In this document: piece after piece, positions 22,890 to 35,557 of the stretch
Position numbering within the stretch: the stretch's first letter is position 1
How the letters are laid out: each line of letters opens with the position of its first letter
Assembly: GCA_021030905.1 (NCBI GenBank)
Contig: JAGFMI010000009.1
Coordinates: 496,001-560,000 of the forward strand
Source: Pyrenula massariospora
Lineage: Eukaryota; Ascomycota; Eurotiomycetes; Pyrenulales; Pyrenulaceae
Direction of reading: 5' to 3'
Length of the DNA: 64,000 bases
Translations under genes and position numbers: made by a program
Notes under the pieces: model-generated
Told to the model about the DNA's origin: nothing
Seen by the model: the letters and a program-made list of their open reading frames with translations, nothing else
Databases searched by the model: none

Positions 22890-25800
22890 ACTAACCTATC
22901 GCCACCTTTCTTCCAAGATCCTCTATCCCTTAAATTTTCTACTCTTGTAGTCCCCTCAATCGCCAGCACAGTTCTTCCCCACAAACAACCGCAGCGGCCT
23001 CGCCAATTTCGCCTCAAATAGCCGGAGCGACCTTTCAGCATTCTTTATTGATATCCACGATCCCACTGCCTATTTTACAAACACATATCCCTTGATCTAG
23101 ACATTCAAAGTCAAAACTTTACAATGAATTGAACGCACTAACTGGCTTGGCTTCGAGACGCTGGACTTCTGGGCTTGTAAAGGTGCCTGTAAGCGCGTGA
23201 ATTCACAGAATGCGCAGGAAACTCTCCCTACACTCGCGAAAGGCGGCAGTAAGCTTTGGAAATGGTGTAGACGAGAATGGCCTTGTTCTTTTTATGCGCA
23301 TGTTCTCTACTCATTCTACTTTTGACACTTTAGGTCTTTTATTTTCACGATTATGTGACTTAAAGACGTGGATCTATGATGACATTAATGGTTCTTGAAG
23401 GGAAGCTGGGCCTGCCTAGTCGTAATACTAACGCGTATTTCCATAGTGAAGGCCTGGCTGGAGATCAGGAGTCGCAGCGCATTTGCATTCGCCCGCAGCC
23501 GGCTGATAATCGGATGTGGTAAAGCGAACGAGGCGATGCCTCGGCGGAGCACGGTTGGACGCGAGGCTGAGTGTCAGAAATCTGGCGCACCTAGGAGACA
23601 CCGGGTGGGCGCCAGTGCATACAATCGGGTGCGCCACGACTTCTGACACCCAGCCTCGACGGGTAGACATTCTACGAGCAGCTTGGGCAGTCCCAAGCGA
23701 CACTGTCTGTCAGGGTAGGAGATAGATTAACAGGTACAATAGCGTGGCTTTCCATGGGGCGATGCAGAGTATTATTGTAGTCCACCTTAGAGATATATCG
23801 GATTATGTGGGATGCTACACAGTACCGCTGAGCTCTGAAGGAATGATGTAATATTACGACAACCTTGGAATCTCTTCGTAATGAGTGTTCGAGATAGCTT
23901 CCCATATCCATTCCCCAGCCTTGTCACCCCTTATCACTCTTCGTAATCCGTGGAAGATGTATGTCATACCCAGAGTGGTCTCGTAAGGATTGAGGATGGA
24001 TGACGAGAGCCTGGTTGATCAGGCTACATCCGAATCATGACCAATGGTGGCAAGAAGGATTGCCGCACGACATCTGTGAAATGGAAAGTGGGCGGACTCG
24101 GCGCCACTCTGCACCATGTGAGGAAGATCGTAGAACCATTACAACCCAAAACGGTCTTGGCAAGATGTTTCATTTGCGAGTACTGGGTTCAAGACTTAGC
24201 TTGCTCCTTGATGCATAAAGACCCAATGTTGGGCAAAAAGTATGGAGGTCTCATTGTACTTGCTTATTCTTAGGTGAAACTGTCTAAGAAGCGCTATTCG
24301 ATATATGCATTCTTCCTTTGCCAAGCTTCTATTCCAATTGGGAATAAGACCGCGTCGAGTCGACTTCTCTTATACGAGCCGGGCACGTAACACGCGGACC
24401 AGGCTGTATATCTATGACATTCAATCTAATTAAATGTCAGTTTTGATAAGGCTTTGGTGTCAAGTCGCAGCGAATAGATGATAACGAGGATCTCACAATG
24501 TCGGTTTATGTGGGCGGAGACCGGGATGTCCGGAACCGCTCTGCATTTCGGGGAGTAGATGAAGACATTGATTCTAGGTCAAGGCAGGGCTTTCAGTGGT
24601 TGTTAAGGTACGTTACCGCCTCGACAGATAGGTTTCAGAAATGTCAATTTTGCCTACACTGGCTGCGGTTCGCCACCAACGAACTGAGACATCTCGTCGG
24701 GCAGGCGACGGTGAGTCTCAAGGACCAGCGCCGTAGACCATTTAGAGACTCAAGAAGCTAAGTGCCGAGAACGAGGCGTTATTAGCTCAATATGATTGCC
24801 CTCATTCCGCGCTGTGTTTCCGAGGTCTCATCCATAAGGGCAAGATGATTTGTGCGAAATAAGGTAAAAATGGGTATTCCGCCATCTTGGGAGTCTCTTT
24901 GGTAATTCAGGACTTCTGACTAACGTCGTCCGAGACATTGGCCCGGCTTCGACACCAAGCCTTGTCTGAAGAATTCACGGATTCTGTCAAGGCTGACTGC
25001 AGGTCCACCTCTGTGGGCATCCGCATAACCTGTGTGAGGCTAAGCAATGTGTCTTTAGACTGCGAATGAAACGCATCGATCAAAACAAAAGATTGGGCCG
25101 CTTCTTCGCATGAATGTCTCCAGAAGACCCAGAAGTCAGATAGTTTCTAACGTGGTTCGTCGTGGCGTCTGAGAAGTCTTCTCACGCTCGACGATTGCAA
25201 AGAACTCAAATTATCAGGAAGTGGCAGAATCCAGTCGTGCGCAAAGAGCTGGACGAAAATGAGAGCCAGTGGGGGCTACCTTATCTTGGGAAATGATCAG
25301 AACCCTGAAGGTTTCTGGAAAATGTTGCTAGCCTTTTAAGCCCCATTCACTGATAGTTATGCAAAATTTTATAGGTCAAAAACAGATTGCGGCTTAATAA
25401 ATTCGCAACGAGGCTGACTTACAAATGGTTTGTAGGTATCCGACGTAATCAAGTACGCCGGGCACTCAGACAAGTTGTGATATCCTCTACTTTTTTACAG
25501 ATGTGCACCACTTTCCTTAGAAGGGTTTCAAAGCTAAAATCATGAAACTTTTTCCTTTAGGCTTAGGGGTTGATAAGCGCTAGATTTATCCTATGAAATT
25601 ACAAGGCTTTAGGCTCGGACCAGCCCGGAAAAAATCGGACCGACCTCGCTTGACGAGATTTGGCGCCCAGGCTCAAATTGGAATCCAGCGCTGCTGGATT
25701 TTGCATCGAGTCCTGAAAGCCTGTGGGATTCGCCTTGTTTCCTTATCGATTGTCGTTCAAGTCGCCAGACACACTGTCTTCACCACAGATAGTCCCGTCG

Positions 25801-26364
25801 TTTCCTACCGCTCTTTCTACCTTCGTCGTCTAAGCCTTTTCAAAAGAGACCACGGATTATAAATGGCGGACTCAGCTTGAACCTGGTTGGCCTCCACATG
25901 CAAGGCTTTGCAAATGGTCTGTGCTTTAAAAACTCTTCAACGGCAGCGGCTACAAATGAAACATGTGATCACCTTCCAGCTATTGGGCGGAGAAGGTGGG
26001 GAAGGGGGGGGGGCGGGCAGAAACGTACATTATGCAGAGGGCCGATTTCTTTCTACCGGATCCATTGAGGCTGCCGTCTGGTAAAGGGGCAAACGATGCG
26101 ACAGATCTCGATATCGGTAATGACGGCCACTCAAATCGTAGCTTTCAAATTTGCTAGTCGAAGAGGAGGGACTAGTCTTCGAGTCAATAACCGGGGGGAG
26201 GAGCCGACGAATTATTAGATCCAGGTATGGGTATCTCAACCGGGTGGTCCAAGATGTTAAGCACCCCTTTTTTATTTTCGTGAGAGCCCAACTTAACAGT
26301 CGATTTTCTGCATCTATAATACCTTTAATCCAGTGCTACCTATCTCTAACACGGCGAACTCACT
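22890..26364. other. 3.5-kb gene-poor stretch
   Basis: No intact gene was found. Short frames (for example 24498-24761 and 25593-25862) show no family resemblance. It contains the imperfect palindrome at 23562-23658 and a G-run near 26006-26016. It may be decayed sequence, since it adjoins the zinc-finger pseudogene. Confidence 0.4.
23562..23658. repeat. Imperfect inverted repeat, 29/30-bp arms
   Basis: The left arm 23562-23590 begins CGAGGCTGAGTGTCAGAAA. The right arm 23629-23658 is its reverse complement with two substitutions and one single-base indel. The 38-bp spacer also contains GGGCGCC/GGTGCGCC-like sequence. It could form a hairpin or be the remains of a small foldback element. No flanking target-site duplication was established. 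Confidence 0.6.
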
Positions 26365-28938
26365 ATGGCGGATCTTGGCCAGACCTCAAATATTCCGGTT
26401 TACCTTGGAGTCTGGACTAACTGGTCCCATGGACGCATTATAGGCTCCACTCTTACCCTAACTCATCGAGATGGAGCTCTTTTAACTGCATTCTTAGCCC
26501 TCTTTGTTACTTTTGCGGGGACGGGCTTCTGGCGTATCGCAAGCTTCACGATCCACCAATATCTTTCCTCTAAGCAACCAGAAGACGGGCTTTATCACCA
26601 GATTCAAGCTACTTTACGAAATGCTAGAGACAGTAGCACTAGCTTTATGCGTTTTACCAGCATCTTATGGGCATGGCGCAGCAAAGCCCATCGACCCCTG
26701 CATCGTATTCTGCCGCTTGTCGCAACTGCCGGCTGTGCCACAGCAGCTTTTGCGGCAGCTGGTGTTTTATCGGCCAGGATTAGTTCAGGAATGCCCAACG
26801 AAGTATTGATCTCGAGCAAGACTTGTGGAATGATATACGACGGTGATCCAAAAATTGTGGATTCCGATATGATGGAGACTATCCTCAATGCGTATAAATC
26901 CAAGACTGCCAATTCATATGCTAACTACGTTCAAACTTGCTATACAGACGTACACCAAGCACAGGGTTGCGGATCTCTTATGAAGCGGCAGCTAGCAAGC
27001 ACTATTGACCGTAACGCTTCTTGCCCATTCCAAGGTGATATATGCCGAAGTCACTACGGAAATATCAGGCTAGACTCAGGAAATATAGCTGTAGATTCCG
27101 ATTTGGGTTTCAATGTACCAGCAGATCTCCGATACACGATCAGGATCATCAATCATTGCGCGCCAATAGCTGCAAAAGGATACAAAGAAACATTCAATTA
27201 TTCCAAAGACATCTCCTACACGAGATACTTTTATGGACGAAGAGACTCCAACCTAAGCGAAGTGGCCAACGTCAATTATACCTACGAGTACCAGATTCCT
27301 TCTGCATCTCGGATCCTTTCAGAACAGTTTTATACGGGGGCGGCAGACTACCGACTGGGGTAAGATCAATTGCCTTAACTTTTGCTTATGAGATGTGCCA
27401 GCGCTTACACTACGAAGTTATACAAGTGCATATACTTACCAAGGGTCTTTTGACTCCACAACTTCGACATTTTGGCCGATTGATGAACTTTCTCAAACGG
27501 TGATTGACAGCGATCTACTTCTGATTTTTCTCTCAGCGAACGATATTAAGTACACGAAGGAGGTAAACGATGAATGGTATGCTGCACATCAATACTTTCG
27601 CAGCTATTATCTTTCTTCTGGATCAACAAATCAGAAAAACACAACGATCCCTGCGTTCCTTTCAGACGAACCTGCATCCACCCTAGGCTGTAAAGCACAT
27701 TTCGAGATTCGTGGCCCCAGCTCTTCCTCTGGCAAAGACTACCTGGTCTCTGGGGGCGTAGAGGATATCGGACAGCCCGACATACTCCACGACGATGAAA
27801 TTGCTAGTATTATTACTTGGTTCTTCAATTCATACTCATCAATCCAACAAGTTGTTAGCTCCTTAACGACATCATCCTTGACATCAAGGCGGACTCTCGG
27901 TGACGGTATTCAAGGTCCGCTTCCAGACAATCAGTGGCAATCAGATGTCGAATACTGGCATAATATTGGCCTAGCCTCTTTACAGGATATAGTATCTTCG
28001 GCAGTCGGACCCGATGATCCTAACATATTGAAGTACTTCTGGGCTAGTCCTTATAATGATGTGACAAGAAAGCTATGCAAAAGTCAGGTATTTATCCTTT
28101 ATTATTTACTTCCCTCACCATGAATCGCTGCCGAGAAGGTCACGCCGATTGTGCGGGAAGAAAGCACCCGTGGATGTGCTTTCTAATGCTCCAATGCTTA
28201 TTTCTAACTTCTCTGAGATATCCACAGAAAATCCGATCTTCAGCGTATTCCAATTTCTCCGTCCTCGGCCTGTCCATCCTCCTCATTGTCGGTGGACTAT
28301 TCGTGGTTCTAGGCTACACCATTGAGCAATTAGTGGACCTCGTTGAGGAACGCTTTCACAAAGGCAAATATTCTCGACTTGAATGGTCCTCTAACGACAT
28401 CCTCCAGATGCAACGGATAGCTCATGAAGAACTCGGTATGGGCACTTGGGAGGATTGTGCTGGCGTCAGTACGGTCCCGGTGACGGAGAAGAACCAGATG
28501 CTCGCCGTTCTTGACATTCGAGATCCTCAACACCCGCGGCTCAAGGCCGCATCAATGGTAGTGGACAAGATCGATGCGGCCGAGTCGCCCTTGACGCAGG
28601 TAGAGACCTCCGTGGGGAACGAAATGGCCATTTCGGAGTTAGCCGATGACGAGCAGCCCAGCGCAGCCGGCGATATTGGATCAAATGTTGTTGTCTCTGA
28701 GAATCAAATGAGCGACTACGCGGAGAGCGAGGCGTACACCATGGCCAATTCTGATGGCGAGCAACTATATGCTGAGGACAGAGACCAAAACTTCGCTCGC
28801 ATCGAGATAGAGGGGATTGAGCAGAATGGAGCGAGGAACATGACGAGTTCTCGTTTTGCGTCACTGTCCACAGAACATACGACTCTGACCGACATTGCCA
28901 GGAGTGGAAACCAGATCCGTCATCAACAATGGCTATGA
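26365..28938 (+). CDS. Fungal membrane protein of unknown function
   Basis: Three exons, 26365-27359, 27418-28087 and 28228-28938, give 791 residues. The layout is an N-terminal TYxGVWTNW-like start (PVYLGVWTNWSHGRIIGSTL), two membrane segments (about residues 36-58 and 113-136), a large probably extracellular domain with several Cys residues and N-glycosylation sequons, a third membrane segment (VLGLSILLIVGGLFVVLGY) after the second intron, and a cytosolic acidic tail beginning VDLVEERFHKGKYSRLEW. This architecture is frequent in Pezizomycotina genomes but uncharacterised. The 140-nt second intron is placed because TRKLCKSQ joins in frame to KIRSSAYSNF. Acceptor choice for intron 1 (after ACGAAG) rests on phase and is moderately certain. 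Confidence 0.75.
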
Positions 28939-30443
28939 AGAGGGTGATCGTCACCGACCGTAACTTTTCTTCCTGCTGAGCTGGATCCGGGATTCTATTT
29001 TGCTAAGAATTGAGAGATGGATGTAGAAAACGGACTTTCATTCGTCGGATTGGGATTGTCGGGGGTTGATATAATTGTACATCCTAACGTCTTCCCTTAG
29101 CTAACTCACAACAAAGCCCTTATGCAGCGTAGATATAACCTTCTATGCACGTATGCGCTATTTCTGAATGATCTACCCAGCATCTTACCCCGATCGGAGC
29201 CCAGCTGGTGACCAAGAAGCCTTTTTTAAGAGAAGGCTTTGCGTCCATATCCCCTCTTCCCCTCCAAGTAGCTACGATGGGCTGCTTTCGCCGAAAATTC
29301 AAGGCTTGCCCCTGAGCCTCAGACTTGCTAAATAAGAGCATTCGAGAGTTTGTCACCCTCTGCACACACACAGGCTCAAGACCGTCCAAACAGGAATTTT
29401 GTACCCCCATGATAGCCTGCACAGAAATTCTTAGCTTCGGGCTCATACGGCTTGCTCTCAGTACTTTCCTGATATCAGGTCCCGTGATGGTGAGGCGGCG
29501 AGTCTTCCGTCTCGCGCTTTACATCGACACCGCCACTGCCTTGCACCTACTGCAAGGAGGTCAAATATACCTCTAGATCAGGTAGGTCAAGTGGTGAGAG
29601 TATGCCAGGCTGCTCAAGGTTAGAAGATAGCCGTTTCAACCCTAGCCGTTCTTCTTCCCTTTCCTATTCTAGTCGAAGGCCAGGCGAGAAGGTCATGCCG
29701 AGTTTCAAACTTTGGACAAGGAAATATTTTCGACTGCGAAACATTTGACCGTCGAGCGGTTAATTTGATTCAAGAGCGCCAGAGTGCATTTTAATTAAAT
29801 CATGGAGGTCTCATTTAGAGCAGTGTAGTACAGGCTTTTAATACCAGGAGGATGATTTGTAGGGACGTATGCTGAGCCTCTTATGTCCGACAAAGCTATC
29901 ATTTCGGTTTCATCAGCTAACAATTCACGACTTGGTGGCTGAAATGCATCATGGTAAGTACCAGCACCAACGACGCAGCGTGTGATAATAAAGAAGAGTC
30001 GAGGCGCTAACGGATCTTTCTAAGAATATTACTGGTGCGAGGTCTGCAAAGACTGTGGCATTGTATCTTCATAGGCCTTCGTGGTCTGGGGGTGACAGCC
30101 TTGAAAATGTCATGCATGACCGGTCTTCGAATACAGTGCACTTCTCGGAGGCAGGATGAACGTTATTGCAGGCTTCCATTGAAACCTTCGAGGACATAGA
30201 GCTGGCGCGGCTGGGGATGAGCCAAGGGTGCGGCTTGCGTGGTCTGGGGGTTACAGCAGTGTAGGGCGGCGTCATTCTAGTCCTAAAACGGGGTGAGCTG
30301 CCTGCGGATTTCATAAAGACTGGCGGGGCTGGAGAACTGTCCGCTTTGCTACGCGCATAGCAGTCGATGAACTTGAAACCATGAAGTGGTTGTCCTTCTA
30401 AATTCACACCACTGGCCGTACAGGGTGCATTTCTCACCAGGCT
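28939..30443. other. Intergenic, no gene recognised
   Basis: This is 1.5 kb with minor open frames only. A 14-bp direct repeat (CGTGGTCTGGGGGT) occurs at about 30080 and 30238. Nothing else can be supported. Confidence 0.35.
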
Positions 30444-31097
30444 ATGACATGCAGCGCATTCGTCCTTGTCGGCGATGACAAGGAGGCAAAAGATGACGAT
30501 ACTCAGCCACTCCTCGTCTACTCAAGAAAATGCGTTCGGTCCAAGGCGTCAACTGTCCAGGAGGGTCGGCTCCGGAACAAAATTCCTCAGTCTTCTTCGA
30601 AATCTTGGGATGACTTACCTTCTTTACTCCAGCATCTGCCTACCGAGATACACCTCCTCATCTTCTCCTTTACCGCACACGACCCGCTCTCCGCTATCAA
30701 CCTCGCTCTCACATGCAAGACCTTCCTCGCTCTCGGCCGCTTCGTCACGATTCCCTCTGATGCCTCGTCCCTCAAGCCTGACCCTCCAATGGCAGCTCCT
30801 GCCAGCCTTCAGAGCTGTGATCTCTGTCACCGCTACTGGCTAACCGGAGGTTATCATGATGGAGCAGAGCAATGGAAGCTAGGTGAGAAGACGAAGACGC
30901 AATACCGGTCCGAAGATGCAAAGAGATGGACTTATGTGAGATGCCCAGGTGGTGGGGAGCGAGCCAGGAGCGTTGAGAATGTGAGGAACACAAACGCAAT
31001 AATGGGGACGCGGCCTGGAGACGTAGGCTCTGCGACTGCTAGGAACCGTTTGGCAGAAGAGCTCTCCATATTTTCACGAGAGCTTCTAGGACAGTGA
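30444..31097 (+). CDS. Small F-box domain protein
   Basis: This single-exon gene has 217 residues. An F-box-like segment lies around residues 60-100: LQHLPTEIHLLIFSFTAHD, then the helix SAINLALTCKTFLALGR. It matches the usual LPxEIxxxIF / LxxTCK pattern of fungal F-box proteins, which bind Skp1 in SCF ubiquitin ligases. A CDLCHRYW motif follows. The C-terminus is short and lacks recognisable substrate-binding repeats, so the target is unknown. The start is the first ATG of the frame; an additional exon cannot be excluded. Confidence 0.6.
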   Translation: MTCSAFVLVGDDKEAKDDDTQPLLVYSRKCVRSKASTVQEGRLRNKIPQSSSKSWDDLPSLLQHLPTEIHLLIFSFTAHDPLSAINLALTCKTFLALGRFVTIPSDASSLKPDPPMAAPASLQSCDLCHRYWLTGGYHDGAEQWKLGEKTKTQYRSEDAKRWTYVRCPGGGERARSVENVRNTNAIMGTRPGDVGSATARNRLAEELSIFSRELLGQ

Positions 31098-32578
31098 AAG
31101 AAGTTTTGACCTGTGTCATCGTTGAGACGCTGAACACGTCACTTGCTCTAGCATGGTGTAAGGTTGAAGATGGTAGGCTCACGCATATTGTTCATGAAGA
31201 TAACTTATCAATACATATCATTTATAGGTGCATCTTTGCTATATTACCTGGGAGAGTCCAAGTCAGGGAACCTATGAATTCTGACCCGATCGTCTGTGTA
31301 AAAGACAGGGCATTGTTGCTCCATCTAAAAGAGCGTCCGCTGCTTGGGAAGGAACATGCCAATTCCTGCTTTGGACAGCTCCCAAACTACACAAGCGTCA
31401 AGATTATTATGAGGCACTTGCTTTGACGGAACGAGGCTTCAGATCATTTCGCACTGGGAAGGGATGTGACTCGTTGGCGTCTGACTTGGATACCTGGAGA
31501 GTGCACCAGTGCTTGACCAGCTGGGTAGCTGAATAGATCTTGAAAGGGAAGTCAGGGGAAGAGTTATTACCCAAATAGGCCAATTCAGATGGTTCATGGG
31601 GGTTGGGACGATAAGTACCTTACTTCAACGCTGAAGCACGTTGATACTATCTTTACTGGTGCGTGGCCGCAAAGGATTGCGGACTGAATGTTGAGATAAC
31701 ACACGCACTAGTTGGTGCAATCACCCATGTCCTTTCTTAGCACTGAATCAGTTCGAAGAGAGCGTCAGTCAACCCAATTCCTAGGATTCTCATTGAAATG
31801 AATCTTGCTCAGGTAGGAGCTGCAGGTAAGCGAGACTGGGCATTCGAGCATGAGACGCGTCTTTCAGAACTTCTGGCATAGGCGTGGAGAGATGGATGGA
31901 GTAATTGCAAGATTAACGTGCGTCTGTCTCAGACCTTAATCTGCAGGCCTGGAACCTGGGCAATCTGACCAGTTGTACGTGTAGACTGCCTTTCGGAAGG
32001 TCCTCGATCCTGCGCATCCAGCCTTGCTCCCAACCTGCATTGGCATGGCATGGCGTATTTCAGACCGTCAGCACAGCCTTCCGGCATTGGAGCGCGTGGA
32101 TTTAGCCACCGTCATCTGCGCCACGGCGTCCACCTCAGCCTACTCGAGCACTGTTTAAGCCTAACGTGCGACCCTCTCACCTCAGATCTCCCAACTTGAC
32201 GATAAGTGCTGAGTACATGCTCGCTCGGCTACTCTCTGACAGATAAAGGGGAACTCATACAATTGTATCCTTGCCGCCGCCGTCGAGCGATCTCTTTGTC
32301 CGTCGCGCAATTGTACAGCATAAATCGAAGTGACGAGTCTGAGTCCTCCGCAGCTGTTTGATCGGTTTGCAGAGCCGACAAAGTCTGCTGCAAACAGACT
32401 GCGCCTCGCTCCACAGGGCTGATTGCTGGAAACCGTTGCCTCTGCGCGGTTGATCGAGTGGATCTCTGTCAAACCTTCTTCTCTTCTTGCTGTATATCTC
32501 TCCTGACCTGAACGAACCTCTTATTACCTACATCCTCTTCTTCAATCTTTCACCCGACTAGACTGTTACCTGTACACA
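31098..32578. other. Intergenic, SUR7-family gene promoter side
   Basis: This is about 1.5 kb without a supportable gene. The last 80 bp before the start at 32579 are CT-rich (CCTCTTATTACCTACATCC and similar), typical of a fungal leader. Confidence 0.4.
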
Positions 32579-33751
32579 ATGGGAAAAGGCGGACGCATCG
32601 CTTGCATTACGACACCTTTTGTGCTCACACTCGCGTCTCTCGTCTGCATAGTTCTGGTGTGGTTGGGGGGCACGAATAAATCGTCTTCGACGCTTGCACC
32701 GCTATATTTCTTCAAGGTTCGTCTCAAATGCCGTTTCCATAAAGTATTCATTCGCTGACCAGCGACTCAATTAGGCCGATCTTTCCAATTTCACAGCGAC
32801 TCCCAATCTAGACATAATACCGGGAACAGATCTTGACAATGAAATTCTCAATACTGCCCTCAAAGACCTCAAGGCCGACCTAGACGTTCGAGACTACTAT
32901 GAAGTCTACCTACAAAACTACTGTGAGAGCGATAAGCCTCTCACTAGTGACAAGGACTCAAAAGCAAAATGCTCGGCCAAAGAGAAAGAGTTCTGGTTCA
33001 ATCCTGTCGAAGTATGGGGCCTGAACAAGACCACTGTCGGCAAAGACGTTCAAAAGATTTTCCCGAAGGAACTCAATGATGGTCTGAAGGTCTACAAAGA
33101 AGTTAGCAAGTGGATGTGGATAGCCTACGTCTGTGCCTTGATTACCACCATTGCCGAGCTAGTCATCGGCTTCTTTGCCATCTTCAGCCGATGGGGATCC
33201 TTTTTCACAACCCTCTTTTCCACTGTAAGACTCTACCATCCCTATTCCATCCTTTCCAACTAACCGCCGGCCTCCAGTTCTCGTTCCTTTTTATTGTCGC
33301 TGCCTCAATCACCTCCACCGCTCTCTTCTCCACCCTAAAGGGCGCTTTCAATTCTGCCCTCAAACCCTATGGCATCCATGGCTCCCTAGGCAACAGTATG
33401 CTCACCACCACCTGGCTCGCCGTTGGCTTCTCCCTCGCCTCGCTCTTCTTCTGGACTCTCTCCGTCTGCTGCTGCTCCGGTCGCTCCCCCTACCACAAAG
33501 ACGCATACAAGGACCGCACCGGCTTTAGTCTCATGGACATGGGCCGTGGAAATTCAAAGAGGGTCAAGGTTGAGAAGACACCGTACACGTATGAGAGGGT
33601 TGAGAGTCCATATCTTGGGGCGAGGGACGGACCGAGTGACCATGGATATGCGCCACAACATCAGAATGTGCCGATGATCAATCTGCCACCGGGGCATGTA
33701 CAGGATGAGCATTCTGGCGCGTACGAGCCTTATAGGAGGCATGACGTATGA
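32579..33751 (+). CDS. SUR7/PalI family membrane protein
   Basis: This is a four-span plasma-membrane protein of the SUR7/PalI type; Sur7 marks the membrane compartment built on eisosomes, and PalI-type members act in pH signalling. Three exons, 32579-32716, 32775-33224 and 33278-33751, are all joined in phase 0 and give 353 residues. The first membrane segment is TPFVLTLASLVCIVLVWLGG. A long extracellular loop with Cys pairs (NYCES, SKAKCS) follows, then segments WIAYVCALITTIAELVIGFF, FSFLFIVAASITSTALF and LAVGFSLASLFFWTLSVCCC. The cytosolic tail is basic then Tyr/Pro/His-rich, ending YRRHDV. The spacing of the four segments favours SUR7 over PalI, but the family assignment is by pattern only. 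Confidence 0.82.
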
Positions 33752-34561
33752 TTTGGTTCTTGAGTTTTTGTATAGATAGACCGATGGGGTCTGGAACTTT
33801 TCGCGCGGCGTGAGCAATGGCAGATCACCCGGAACGTGTGGCACCTGATGCAAGGGGCTCGAGGAAAAGTCCTGATTATTTCATCTAGATGTTGATATAG
33901 CATAGCGTAGCTTGCAGGGAACTTACTCGGCTCAAAGACTGACGAATCAACTAACGTATGCCTGCCTTTCACTTACACCAAAAGCATAGACTGCTCAAGT
34001 AACGTACAATCCATCCAGGAAAACTTGCCCCTCGGAATGCGCTGACAATCGCTCAACTCGACCGAGCTCGGATGATTAAGGTCAGATCATTAAGCGGGCG
34101 CCCTCAACTTCCATGTAAAATACCAGTATTTGGTTTACTCAACAGTGGTGTGATGCTACAGGTGCTCCTTGATGGACGGCGTTAAGACTATTTAATCGTC
34201 TTGTGGCTAGCGTTGCTGCCCTAGCGCCATTATGCTGACTTGCTTAACTCAGCCATACTCATCCACAATTACATACGCCTGGGAAATATCTGGGCGTTTT
34301 GCGCTTTCACGGCCGTAAGTTTGATGGCGTTCGTGAATATCGAGATGTGGATTACTCATCTACGGAAATGTTGCGCTGTGGCGACCATGCTCAAAGTCTG
34401 AAAGGGTAGGTTAGCATTCCGAGGCACCCTGTCTTTGCCTGGGGATGTGGTGCTTCAGTATGTTATTAAGGAACATCATTGAAGATGTATAAGAATGGTC
34501 TTGCGCCTCACATTGTTCATCTCTTCTTTCTATTTCATTTATCTCAACATACATTCCAAGC
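33752..34561. other. Intergenic
   Basis: This is 0.8 kb between the SUR7-family gene and the reductase gene. No feature was recognised. Confidence 0.4.
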
Positions 34562-35557
34562 ATGTCTACCTCAAAGCCCATCAAGAACGTGATCGTCCTC
34601 GGCGCAACTGGCTCGGTCGGACCAGCCATCGTCGATGCACTCTTATCTTCCAATTTCCATGTTTCCATTTACACACGTCTAGAGTCAAAGAAGCAACCCC
34701 CAAATTCAGTGACCGTGTACAAGGGTGATTATGACGAGAGCTCCCTGCGCCGAGCCTTCGAGGGCCAGGACGCGGTCGTCTCCGCCGTAGCAACATTCTC
34801 AACACCCAAGCAGAAAGAGATCATCGATGTTGCTATCAGCGCTGGCGTTCGCCGTTTTCTTCCGTCGGAATTTGGGATAGATACAGGCAGTCCCAACCTT
34901 TCGAAGATTTTGCCAGGGGTGGCAACGTTGAAGCAAGACATTGTCAAATATTTGAAGACAAAGGAAGATAAGATATCGTGGTCAGCGAGTAAGTCATCTA
35001 TTTCCCCAACTTCACAAGTACTCACGCCTTTCCAACCAGTCATCGTCGGCGCCTTCTTCGACTGGAGCCTCCAGATCCCCGGCCTTCTAGGCCTTGACAT
35101 CCCCAACCGCAAAGCCAACGTCTTCGACGACGGAAACACCGAGTTCGAAGCCACCAACCTCGGCCAGATAGGCAGGGCCGTAGCAGCAGCTCTAGAGCAC
35201 CCCGAAGAGACTGCCAATCAATACGTCTACGTCAACTCCTTCACCGTCACACAAAACCAAGTCATCGCCACGCTGGAGAAGGCGACCGGAGACAAGTTCG
35301 CCGTCACTCATATGGACTCGAAGAGCTTTGCTGCCGAGGCGGGGAAGCAGGTCAAGGAGAGTATGGAGAAGAGCGATTTTAATGAAGTCGGCGGCGGCAG
35401 CTACGCGAAGGGGTTTGTCGAGCTCATCACGGTTGTTCTGGTCGCGAACTACGGCGGTTTCAACAGTTATTCAGAGAAGGAATTGTGGAATACGAGGCTG
35501 GGATTGCCGGAAGAGGACTTGAATAGTACTATCGACCAAGCAGTCAAGAAACACTAG
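34562..35557 (+). CDS. NmrA-like / isoflavone-reductase-type protein
   Basis: This is an atypical short-chain dehydrogenase of the NmrA-like/isoflavone reductase group, expected to bind NAD(P) and act on small phenolic or related substrates, or to serve as a redox sensor. Two exons, 34562-34988 and 35040-35557, give 314 residues; the intron restores the conserved SWSAIIVGAFFDW junction. The Rossmann signature IVLGATGSVG is at residues 11-20, followed by VVSAVATFSTPKQKEIIDVA and RRFLPSEFGID, a conserved segment of the group. The C-terminal half carries YVNSFTVTQNQVIATLEK. The unspliced frame is also open through the intron, so an unspliced form would add 17 residues; the spliced junction fits the family better. 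Confidence 0.88.
   Translation: MSTSKPIKNVIVLGATGSVGPAIVDALLSSNFHVSIYTRLESKKQPPNSVTVYKGDYDESSLRRAFEGQDAVVSAVATFSTPKQKEIIDVAISAGVRRFLPSEFGIDTGSPNLSKILPGVATLKQDIVKYLKTKEDKISWSASKSSISPTSQVLTPFQPVIVGAFFDWSLQIPGLLGLDIPNRKANVFDDGNTEFEATNLGQIGRAVAAALEHPEETANQYVYVNSFTVTQNQVIATLEKATGDKFAVTHMDSKSFAAEAGKQVKESMEKSDFNEVGGGSYAKGFVELITVVLVANYGGFNSYSEKELWNTRLGLPEEDLNSTIDQAVKKH

Noticed and set aside
22598-23041. Minus-strand 147-codon frame with a hydrophobic stretch
   Set aside because: It is in a different frame from, and overlaps, the zinc-finger pseudogene, whose frame carries clear family motifs.
30069-30437. Minus-strand 122-codon frame with a 14-bp repeat
   Set aside because: Pro/Arg-rich composition arises from the local repeats; no gene-like features.
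31094-31426. Plus-strand 110-codon frame after the F-box gene
   Set aside because: No family resemblance; overlaps the F-box stop codon.
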